Below, one piece after another: positions 10,101-22,100 of a DNA stretch of 64,000 nucleotides. This DNA is from Bombyx mori (lineage: Eukaryota > Arthropoda > Insecta > Lepidoptera > Bombycidae): the NCBI RefSeq assembly GCF_030269925.1, contig NC_085111.1, positions 5,014,142-5,078,141 of the forward strand, in the 5' to 3' direction. The position numbers and the translations under genes were made by a program. Under the pieces are notes generated by a model. The model was not told the origin of the DNA. It saw nothing but the letters and a program-made list of their open reading frames with translations, and searched no databases. How positions within the stretch are numbered: position 1 is the stretch's first letter; each line of letters opens with the position of its first letter.

Positions 10101-13100
10101 TAACCTTAAGACTCGGTTGTGCAAGCTCGTCATCCTACTGTGGTTAACTATCATCAATTCCTCGATAAACTCTATCGTTGAAGTGAATGTATGTTTTTGT
10201 TATAAGCCTACCAAGATGGTTACTTCTATCCTGTCTATTTGTGTCATTTAGCAAACACAAGTACCGGTAAAGAAAATTAAAGGAAATCACTATTCCATTT
10301 TAACACATTCACAAGCAGGCATCGATAATTAATCGTTGTGGATGGTTTATACTTGGCCCGTTTATTTTAACCTCAATTTACGTGATACGGAATAAAGATT
10401 TCATTTTTGTAAAACGAATTTTGAAAAATAACTAGCGCTCCTCGTTGAAGCGAACGTTTCATTTATGAACATATGAAGGTCCATTTACTATCGTGTCTAC
10501 ATTACTATCTAAATTAGCAACGATAGCTAGCTATGTAAAATATTCGAAACATCGGATTTTATTTTTTTATTTTTTTTATTTTTTATTGCCCTTGTAGGCA
10601 GACGAGCACACGGCCCACCTGATGGTGAATGGTTACCGTCGCCCATGGACTTCAGCAATGCCAGGGGCAGAGCCAAGCCGCTGCCCATATATTTAGACAT
10701 TAAAAAAACGCGAGATATTAAGTCGTTTCTACGACTCGCATAAACCGAAGAAAATACTATGTTTTAAATAAATATCAGTTATTATAAAAGTATACATAAT
10801 AGTACGGAAAAGATTTATTTGCGGAGCAGTAAATGCAAGGACGATTTATCATCACGTTCCCTTGACGTTATCTCCGGACTTTATCTAAGGAACGGCCATG
10901 TTTTTTGTCCGACCTATGCCAACATTATCAGCTACGTGTACGCCACAGTTCTACGTGTAAATAGCCTCAACCCGTGGCTTATCCTTCACATCCGGACCCC
11001 TCAGTTCTCCACATCATTATTTACTTTCTTCAGGTACCGAAATAGAAAAATACGAACCATCGAAGTTATTGTTATTTTAATAAATAGTATTAATCCTGCA
11101 TTCAGCGGGCGCCATTCGTAGCTCGTCCCCTCTAAACGAAGACGTCGTTTCAAGAATTAACAATGAAATATTTCAATAAGCAGTCAGCGACGGCGCAATA
11201 TAAACACGGGCTCGCGTCCTGCTCCGAACTATTCTTTATGTAAATATCGTTGACACGCTGCGTGATGTGGAGTGGGACCTAAATAAATTTAATTTCACGG
11301 ACGGTCTGATGCCAGCACAGTTTTTAATCCGAGAGGGTGTGATACGTCACTCAAGCACAGGTGGGGGCTCGGGAATAAACACAATCCTTATTCGTGACGG
11401 GAATGAGAGTGGCTTCATTAAAAAATCGTTTAGTCGAACGGTTTTTCGATTAAAAATTTCGAACTGAACTTAGTAGGCAGGTTTGCTTCGTTTAAATTGA
11501 ATTTTATATTCCACGGAGCTCAGTTTTAATTTATGATTGAAGTTACACGTGCTTCGATGTAATCGCGAGTCAGACTCGTGTGTACCGGGCCCTAGACAAC
11601 GGAGACGCGGGCTTGCTCTCGACATGAATATGCAACTCGTTATATTCAATTACGCTCAGGGCCAGCTCAGCTTTGAGCTTCTAACTTTCCACTTTATTGT
11701 GGTAACGTGCTAATGCATTTTTAACGATTGTGTCATTGTCTGCGTATTGTACTAGTGTTAATTAACTTAAACTTACTCTAAACTTAATTCAAACTTAAAA
11801 ATAGATTGCTGCTGTGACTAATACCAATTACAAAAATATGTAGTGTGCGTATTTTTGAAGTGAAACTTCTTTAGGCGCGTTGAGAGTAAAATTTAACTTG
11901 CGACAGATTCGTTACGGCTAGAGAGGAAAGATACAATTTAGGAAGAGCGAGAGTGAGAAAATAGACAGAGCGTCTCGCGAACCACTCGACCGTGGAGAGA
12001 GGGAAAGGACACAGCGAGCTAGGTCGTTTCTCATATACACATCATTCACTATTAAAAGAGACATTTGATTTAAGGATGAAAAATAAAGAAAACCACAATA
12101 CTACACACTGCAAAAGAAGTTTCACTTCTTTCAAGTGCACCAAGTTACACGTGCACCGTTTTTAGTTTTTTATTTATTTTTAGATAGATTTTTAGAAGTT
12201 TCTTAATACAACATAAAGTAATTTAATATTAAATTGTAAAGATCTATTTAATTAAGAAGTTAGTGAAATGTCAGCCATAGGTAATCTAGCAAATATATAC
12301 TACTAGCTGTACCTAAATCTAGCAAATATATTCTACTAGCTGTAACTCTTGTACTATAAAACTAAAACTAGGAACTCGTGTCTCAAGGTGGGTGCTGGCA
12401 TATACGTTGTTTATATCAATGGTCTCTTGTAACCCTTAACACTAGGGCCGTGAGCTCATCTATCTATCTAAGCATTAAAAAAAGTTAGAAAAGCATATTG
12501 CGGCTAAGTTTAGGAAAACATTCGCACAATGAACAATTCCTTATTAAATTTTTGATAAAACTGCAGGCGCTTCTTTTTTTCTTCAATTTTAGTGACATAT
12601 CCCAATTTAAAAATAGAACATGAAAAAAGTATTTCGATATTTGATAACGAACAAACAATGCCCACTAAATAACACGGGATCAAAAACTACTGATGTTAGA
12701 GTCTTCGTTCAGTGACAACACAGCATCCAGGTCAGTGGGCGGCTCGAATAAATAGATCTTATAAATAACGCGAAATGTACGCGAGCGCCTCGGATAATCT
12801 TGACTCGGAATTTTTGGCTATTTAAATTATAAATACTATGTAATATAAATGTATATTAATATAAATGATTTCTCTCTATACTTTTAAATTAAAAACTAAT
12901 CTAATTTTGATTCTTTCTTTTAAAAAAAAAGTTCGAACACTTCTTGATGATGTCAGCCAAGCGACACAAAAATTCCGTTACAATATTAGCCGCGCTAACT
13001 ACAGTCCAGACCCGATTTATGCTGCAGCCACCCGGTCTCACCCGGTCCAATTTCAACGCTGTTGGACATTACTAGTTCTATAGTTAACCTCAGACACAGC

Positions 13101-16100
13101 CCACTGAGTTTCTCGCCGGATCTTCTCAGTGGGTCGCGATTCCGATCCGGTGGTAGATTCTGCGAAGCACGGCTCTTGCTAGGGTTCGTCATCAGGTTTG
13201 AGCCCCGTGAGCTCACCTACTAGTTAAGGCGACGCTGATATAGCCTCTCAAGGCTATCAGCTTAGGTAGGATTTAAAAAAAATAGTTCTATAGCCAGAAG
13301 CAACCAAAGCAAAGGTGCTTGCAGAACTTGGCATCAGCATAGCAACAGTCCGCACAGTTTCTTGCCGGATTTTCTCAACTGGTCGCAATCCGATCCGGTG
13401 AGAGAATCATTCGCGAAGCATTTGCACTTGAGCTGTTACTGTTTTTAGTTGAAAATGTAAAATAACTAGGTGGTCCCAGTATTATAATTTTTTTTATTGC
13501 TTAGTTGGGTGGACGATCTCATAGCCCACCTGGTGTTAAATGGTTACTGGAACCCATAGACATTCACAACGTAAATGCGCCACCCACCTTGAAATATAAG
13601 TTCTAAGGTATCAAGTATAGTTACAACGGCTGCCCCACCCTTCAAACCGAAACGCTTCACGGTAGAAATAGACAAGGTGGTGATACCCACCCGTGCGGAC
13701 TCACAAGAGGTCCTATCACCAGTAATAGAGATTTTAATTTGTGTTGAAGTCTATTTAAAGTTTATTCGAATCGTTTATGATCAGTTTATTTATCATTTGA
13801 ATTGTGTTCATTGAACTATTGAAACTATTAATGGTAAATATACTATTAGAGGCGACTCCCTCTTAAGTCAAAGTCGATGGGCGGAGCCATTGACGACGAG
13901 CACTCACGTGGACTCGTGACGTCATCTGGAGGGGCAACTCGTCATCTGGAGGGGCAACCGACCGACCAGCGGGGACATCACGCCACCTCGGATCACTTTT
14001 GCTGGAAGCGCGCGCAGCGTTCACTTGTCTTAGATTTAATATTCTGTGTCGATCGTTCCTACCCACTTTTGTATTTTTTTATTTATTTAAATTATTAAGC
14101 CGTTGCCAAAATCAAAAGTGGGATAGGGCTTGTGCCCTATCCGCTTTTGGGTTATCCTGGCGTACAGTTTATTTTTAAAATTTGCATTAAATTAACAACG
14201 TAATGACCGATATACGTGTAACTGGAAGCAGGGTAGGAGGACGCTCGCATTCGCCAAATGTTCGAGACCAATATTGGAGAATAATATTGGCGCGTTTAAT
14301 TGCTTAAAACTCAAATGTGAACGTTGCGCGTGAGTCGAGCCCGCTAGGGTCGCAGATAGAAGACGCACGTCCCTCGACCGCGGACGGTGGTGGCGCCGGA
14401 CCCGTGGTGGCGTTGGGAATCACATCACCGCCGCCGTCAGAGTCCCGCGCGTACGACGCTACAGACAGGATCATCGGAGCATTAAGTGCACTGTCCAAAG
14501 TAAGGTCGAACCATTTTTATATTTCTAATTTTGACCCCAGCGTTAATGATATCGATTCTTGGTGCGAAGTAGATTTTTTTTGTCGGATACCCTCTTATGA
14601 AATGTAATAAATCACCAAGTAACTAGCTCAACGACTTTATCACAACCGACCTTACGGTCTATTTTTATTGACGCGATAGAACATGCTCGAGACTGAATGC
14701 TCAGTTTCGATGGGTGGAAATAACATTCGAAGGGTTCAAAATGTTACTAGTCGGCACACTCCATCAATACGTCAATTAGACAACGGTCCGACTGTCCAGG
14801 TCGGTGATCATGCAAACGGGACGCCGTGTTGTTCCATCGCCGTCGATTGTACCCGCGTTTGAGAATAGATGTAAAATAGTTCCACCACGCGTTGTGACAA
14901 TAAAAAGGCAACTACCACATCAGCACGGAAGTTAACCGAATCCATTAGATTCGTAAATTCAGATCGAGCTCATGGTTACTTTATTTCTAAGTTTTACCCT
15001 GCCGTGCAATACATAGACGCATTGTGTAAGGAAGTAGAATGTACTAGATCCTTAACTGGGAAGGCACTGAGTATTTGTCACGAGTTTTGGGCTGTCTTAA
15101 GAGTGATGAGCGTACTTGGTTACACGTGTGATTGTCTAGTGACCGGACGTGGGGTAACTTCGTAAAAGACTTTAAGCCGTTGTGTCCGCGAAAGTTAGAT
15201 TATGCCAATATTCTTTATAATGCTATGCAATTAGCATCAGATTGCTTTGCCTCATACGTCGAGTGCGCCAGGAGATCGTTGCTCTGTCTTAAGATGGTCA
15301 GAGGTCTGACTGACAAACTCGGAACTTTAATAATGATACGGGGCATAATGGGCCCTCTGGTTGACTCGCGAACGCTAGTCTACAGATTCACGAGTTGATT
15401 TAATTTTTGGTGGAGGTCAGGTTAGGCCGAGTCCTCGTAGGGTTCAGGCACTAGTTGAGTCACCAGTGACGCGTAATGTCAAACATTCTTGGGGTTGACT
15501 GCATGCTTCCAGAGATTTACGTGGTAACATAGTTCACGTAGATGTTATACCGTGGTAACATAGTTCACGCAGAGATTTACGTGGTAACATAGTTCACGTA
15601 GATGTTGTAACGTGGTAACATAGTTCACGCAGAGATTTACGTGGTAACATAGTTCACGTAGATGTTGTAACGTGGTAACATAGTTCACGCAGAGATTTAC
15701 GTGGTAGCATAGTTCACGCAGAGATTTACGTGGTAACATAGTTCACGTATATGTTGTACCGTGGTAACATAGTTCACGTATATGTTGTACCGTGGTAACA
15801 TAGTTCACGTATATGTTATGACGTGGTAACAAAGTTCACGTAAAGGTGTGACGTGGTAACGCAGTTCACGTTACGAGTGTATTAGCTTGACATATTAACT
15901 TGGCCATGTCAACCAGACTTTACTCTCACAGTATATTATACACCCGATATGGTAACAGTGCCGTGTCGTCAGTACATCTAACGTAACTCAACAAGAGCCT
16001 ACTATACATGAACACACTGAAATGTGATGTAAAATGCTCACAAAAACTACTAACTTTTACTAATGGTTCATGGTACCAAAATCATGATTGTAATGCAAAC

Positions 16101-19100
16101 AATCTATTTCTATGACGATATCATAGAACACCCCGATAGCAACGCTGTGCACACAGTGAGTCCTGCATCGTCAGAGATTGAAGACGGTCATGACATCGAG
16201 GTGAACGTGGACGTCCACCAGTCAGGAGAGGCCGTATTAGAGGCGACTCCCTCTTAAGTCAAAGTCGATGGGCGGAGCCATTGACGACGAGCACTCACGT
16301 GGACTCGTGACGTCATCTGGAGGGGCAACTCGTCATCTGGAGGGGCAACCGACCGACCAGCGGGGACATCACGCCACCTCGGATCACTTTTGCTGGAAGC
16401 GCGCGCAGCGTTCACTTGTCTTAGATTTAATATTCTGTGTCGATCGTTCCTACCCACTTTTGTATTTTTTTATTTATTTAAATTATTAAGCCGTTGCCAA
16501 AAATACTTAATATTTCTTGTATTTTTTTTTAGATTAGACATTGGGCAGTTGGTTAGAACATTCTTTATCCCTACATGAAAATAACACAGAACATTCAAAA
16601 CATTACTAAATTCAAAACCAATACCAGAAACATTGACCTAATTCTAAAGTTCTTTTTACATTGGAGACGCTGTTTCGTTTCCGATAATAATTTTGGAAAT
16701 TCTGTCAGAATTACTCGATAGATATTTTAATCATATTGAAATAGGAGCTTCTGGAGTCGTATCCGGCTGATCAGAACAAGTATTAACGGAATCAGGTTAG
16801 TTAGCATTAGAGAGAGAAACACATACTTTATACATATTATGTACCTATACAAACAAAAAGAGATCCTCTTCTTGATTCCGATTAAAAATGCAGATTTCGC
16901 GTAAATATAAATAGATACAGACGTATCTATTTATATTTACATATAAACGAAAGTACACACACGTGTAGTGATTAGTGATGGGACAGGAAACAGCGTTTTA
17001 TACACGTTATTTTAAATTTCACTGTTAATCTCTTAAAATCAACTAATTTTCATTAGATAAAAATGTCACGCTCCGTTATATAACAGCATGGAACGCTAGG
17101 TTGTTTCAGACAAAAACAGGCATTTAACCAAATTACTAACATTTGACATAATAAACGGTCGATTTGGATATCTCCTTTTATGTTTTATGTTATTTCCTGA
17201 GACGTGCTTACTTATGCAAAATTAGTTGAACCCTACGATAAATCGACAGCCGCAAGGAATAACATTGTAACTCAGTTTTAGCTAAACATGATTTACAATG
17301 TTATTCTTTGCATGTGTCGAAATAAAATGTAAATTCTTTTTTTTTTTTTATTGCCTTTGTAGGCAGACGAGCATACGGCCCACCTGATGGTAAGTGGTCA
17401 CCGTCTCTCATGGACGTCAGCAATGCCAGGGGCAGAGCCAAGCCGCTGCCTACCATAAAATACTCTCCGCAAGCCTCGTTTGAAGAAGGACATGTCATAG
17501 CGCTCGGAAAACACCGTGGAGGGGGTAATTCTGTGGTAAAATCACAGCAAATCACACGTACATAATAGAATAAACTGAATGCTCATAACATACAAATTCA
17601 TAAACATTTACGCTATAATTACGCCTTTCACATTGTCATCACATCATTTGCGATGTTTCGAATACATACTTGACAGCTTTCGTGGTCACGGACGATTTAG
17701 TTGTTGTTCATCATTGTGCTAACAAATATTTCAGTTTTTATGTTCCATTTCAGACACGACTGAACGAAGTAATAGTATCTTGAGATTTAGCAGGTTTATT
17801 TGAATTGTTATTAATTTATTAATTATAATTTGCGTAGGTGGTAGATAGGTAGGTGTTTGCGTCACTGGTGGTAGGACCTCTTGGGTAGGTACCACCACCC
17901 CGCCTATTTCCGCCGTGAAGCAGTAATGCGTTTCGGTACGAAAGGTGGGGTAGCCGTTGTAACTATACTGAGACCTTAGAACTTATATCTCGAGGTGGGT
18001 GGCGCATTTACGTTGTAGATGTCTATGGGCTCCAGTAACCACTTAATACCAGGTGCGCTGTGAACTCGTCCATCCATCTAAGCAATAAAAAAAAAAATGT
18101 GTTTTTGTCTACGATATGAGGATCCCATGTGGTAGATACGCGCCTGCAATCTTCTCTGTTACATTTAGGGCGGTTTTACATTTAAATAGCATGGCGCACT
18201 ATACGTGGAGTTTATTTATTTTCTTTAGCGAGTATTTCGATTTTTTCAAATCTTATAAAACGGTTGGCACCACTGTCCAGAGCATGTTGACAAACTATAC
18301 ACTTATTAGACTTAGACTTATCATGATTAATCATGTCCTACATTGATCTTCATATTACTTACAATAACTGATTAAAGATCACTGATATAATACGAAATCC
18401 ATTAAGGTATCCAAACTTACTGATTGAAAAACTGAACTTATCAGATTTCAATTTCAATTGTAAATTACCATAGACATTGAATAATTATAAATCATTACGA
18501 AGGTGACTGTATTATCGTTCACGCGCTGCTAACAACGCGACCACGTTAAAATTGAACGCTTCGAAGCGTGATCGATTGTCGAACATACTGAAAATAATGA
18601 TTTCTTGTTCATTACGGAACACTCGATCATTAAGTGATAATATCAGGGAAAAGAAAATTAAGTCTGAGCATTTGATTGAATGTGTTAAATACTCAGAAAA
18701 ACAAAAATTAATGGTGGTAGGACTTCTTGTGAGTCCGCGCGGGTAGGTTCCACCACCCTGCCTATTTCTGCCGTGAAGCAGTAATGCGTTTCGGTTTGAA
18801 GGGTGGGGCAGCCGTTGTAACTATACTGAGACCTCAGAACTTATACCTAAAGGTGGGTGGCGCATTTACGTTGTAGATGTCTATGGGCTGAAGTAACCAC
18901 TTAACACATCCCATATTGCTCATAAAAAAGTGTAAATAATTAAGTAGAAGGCACATTTTTTTCTTTTTTTTTTCTTTATGGCAATAGGTTTAACTTTATG
19001 CAGATTTTATTCTTTAAAATATTACAAATGACAGTAAGGTTGGCAGTATAAACAAATGTTGTAATTAGACTGACACTGGAAGTTCCAAATATATTATAAT

Positions 19101-22100
19101 AAATCAATATAAAATATTATAGTCCTACCTATCTAGTTGCGAGGAAAAAGGGTGACAATCTCGAAAGACTTCTCATCACCGGCAAAGTGGAAGGAAAGAG
19201 GCCTAGGGGGCGTAGTCCCATGCGCTGGTCCGATCAGATTAAGACTACTTTGGAATCCAGCATCAATGTTTTTTTTTTTTTTTTTGCCCTTGTATGCAGA
19301 CGAGCATACGGCCCACCTGATGGTGAGTGGTTACCGTCGCTCATGGACTTCAGCAATGCCAGGGGCAGAGCCAAGCCGCTGCCTACCGCTTAATACTCTC
19401 CATAAGCCTCGTTTGAAAAAGGACATGTCATAGCGCTCGGGAAACACCGTGGAGGGGAGCTCATTCCATAGCCGGATGGTGCGTGGCAAAAAAGATCTCT
19501 GGAAGCGCACTGTGGATGACCGCAGTGGCTCCAGGTACTATGGATGAACTCTACTCCGGTGGCGGGTGGTGCGGTGGTAAAAACGAGATGCCGGTATCAT
19601 CTCGAATACTTCCTCAGAGCACTCCCCATGGAACATACGGTACAAAATATAGAGGGAACCGAAGTCCCTCCGCAGACCCAGAGGTTCCAAACGATCCGAG
19701 AGAATGGGATTATCGACAATCCAAACGGCCCTCTTCTGTAGGGAGTCAAATGGAAGAAGCTGGTATTTGGGAGCCCCGGCCCAGAGATGGGAGCAGTACT
19801 CCACGCGAGGCCGGACTTGTGCTTTATAAAGCAAAAGCCTTTGTCCAGGCGTGAAGTACCGCTTCGCTCTGTTGAGGACTCCCAGCATTTTGGACGCCAA
19901 CTTGGCTTTGCCTTCCAAATGACTCCGAAACTGGACGTCGCTCGAAATGTCGACCCCAAGTATCCCGATACTCTTGGAAGGTTGCAGGGATACTCCTTGG
20001 AATTGCGGCGCCATGACAAAGGGGTCCTTCTTGGCAGAGTCGCTATCCACTGCGCGGAGGACAGAAGTGAATGGAGAAACATCCTAACAAAAGTGTTCAG
20101 TAAAGGTCACGACCCTCAGAACTAAGGAATACGACGCACGGAGGGAGGAGGACCTATCTAGTATCGTATCTACGAATATTACAGCTTCTCTGTCCAAGTT
20201 GCGATGTCGTATTTGTGATATTCAAAAGATAATAGTGAATATTACCAATCAAAAATTGAAATTTTCTTTTAAACCCTTATGTACGCCTCTTCAAGAATTA
20301 ATTTAATTTGGTCGTATACTACTTTTGGAGATAGATAAAGCTTTAAAAAAAATTATGCATATTTAAACTGTCTAAAAGGAACAAAAGTCCCTTTCTCATA
20401 TTGAGAGTTTTTCTTTATATATTTAATTGATGTGAAGATTTACGTCATCGTTCAAAATAGTGTGTTCTCTGTGTAGCATAAAATTAAAACTCTCATAACT
20501 TCCTTATTTCTGAGCTGATCTTTAATTTTGTTTGCTTTGATCGGTTGTATTTATGGTCATCGTTTTAATGAGACGTTATAAATAAATGAATCATCATGCG
20601 GAGCTTAAAAATTTCGGAATGGCATCTACATTCAAAAGTGTGTACATTTTTACCACCCAGATTTTTCTGTCTAACTTAAAATGCAAATAAATAGAAATTA
20701 AAATATAGAGAAGTTATTAAGAATAAATGAGGCAATGATGCTTAACAATATTATTGAATCAAACATAATATTATTTAGATTAACAAGTTCATAACGACAA
20801 ACGTATTTATAGTTTTAATTTAATTGTATTTAATAAAAATCCTGCGAATATAATAAAAATATGTGATAAGCGTTCCAATAATAAACACTTTAAAGGGATT
20901 GTTATACTTACTATAGTGAAGTAGGTAGGTAGGTAGTGAATAAAGTTGATTTCATACAATACAATCAAATACAACGATACCCGTCATAAAATCTTTATCT
21001 CTAAATCTCTTAATTTATTACCGCGCTCTTTTATATCGAACAAAGGATGCACGTAGGTGTCATTGTCGTTTAGCTTATATCATAGTTTTTATTCTCACTT
21101 TAACGCTCTCGCTCTGTGGCAATTTGCCCGGCAATGGATGGAGACGTCATCGCGACAAAAAGCTGCGATCGATCAACCCTGTAGCTATGCGCGCGCGCAA
21201 CTTAGTAATGTCGCGACACGTCGAATTTTATTGTTTTTTTTTGGTACAGTGCTCTGAGGAATTGTTTGAAATGATTCCACATCATCTCGTTTTTACTATC
21301 GCACCGTCCGCTACCGGAGTAGAGTTCATCCATACTACCTGGAGTCACTGCGTTCATTCTCAGTGCGTTTCCAGAGATCTGTTTTGCCACGTACCATCCG
21401 GCTTTGCAACGAGTTCCCCTCCACGGTGTTTCCCGAGCGCTATGACTTGTCCTTCTTCTTACGAGGCTTGTGGAGAGTGCTCAACGGTATGCAGCGGCTT
21501 GGCTCTGCCCCCGGCATTGCTGAAGTCTATGGGCGACGGTAACCACTCACCATCAGGTGCGCCGTATGCTCATCTGCCTACAGGGGCAATAAAAAAAAAG
21601 TCGACGTATAACCTTTATAATAAACCCATTATTATTTTATTCTATGCTCATTTCCAATAACTGTAGCGTCAGAGATGTAATCAGTTTTGTAGGATAGCTA
21701 CATGTATCCCCCACGGGACGGTTCGGGAAGTACGGGCTCGGAAACAATAGCATGGACGTCTCTCGAAAAAAATGTGTAACTCCCGAGAGACTAGGTACGA
21801 TGCCGTGCTTCCTTGTTCTGTATAATTTTAATGGGCTTCGTTTGAACCTTGAAGTCTATAGAATTAATTAGATTGCGACCCATTAGCTGTACTCTTTTAA
21901 AATATGTTCCATATTATTATGCAACGGTACCTCAGGATTTTATATGTTTTGTTTACCATATCCCTTTTTTTTTCTACCTATGCTGATAGCTTTGACGGCT
22001 ATTCCAGCTTCGCCCTAACGTGTGTAGGTGAGCTCACGGGGCTCAAACCGGAGTGTTGCTAACTGACCCTAGCAAGAGCAGTGCTTCGCAGAATCTACCA

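Larger units (their letters stand above)
13844..16502 (+). mobile_element. LTR retrotransposon, internally degenerate
   Basis: Two direct 268-bp LTRs that look identical (13844-14111 and 16235-16502) flank a 2.1-kb interior; ATAC is duplicated on both sides (13840-13843, 16503-16506). The LTR ends are TATTAGAGG...TTGCCAAAA instead of TG...CA. The interior holds gag-like remnants, a minisatellite and a short reading frame that ends inside the 3' LTR. No protease, reverse transcriptase or integrase is present, so it would need helper proteins. Identical LTRs imply a recent insertion or recent gene conversion. Lineage: the gag block suggests a Ty3/gypsy-like relative, by recall only. Confidence 0.75.

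Noticed and set aside
15545..15739. Minus-strand frame with LRELCYHVN repeats as a leucine-rich repeat protein
   Set aside because: It is the direct translation of the minisatellite, has no extension beyond it and no LRR spacing.
15511..15872. CRISPR-like array
   Set aside because: Spacing is regular but spacers are not unique: only two spacer types alternate. This is a minisatellite in a eukaryotic retrotransposon.
13863..16489. Identical small proteins encoded at 13863-14098 and 16254-16489
   Set aside because: They are the same frames read in the two LTRs; duplication is explained by the LTR structure.
19483..20125. + strand frames of 112-123 codons as host genes
   Set aside because: Most of the sequence is antisense to the family C LINE; only the last ~30 codons (AIHCAEDRSEW...) are sense, and they belong to the interrupted RTE-like element.
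21124..21660. 178-codon + strand frame
   Set aside because: Chance fusion of intron DNA with the 3' end of a family C LINE; the LINE frame itself is broken within it.
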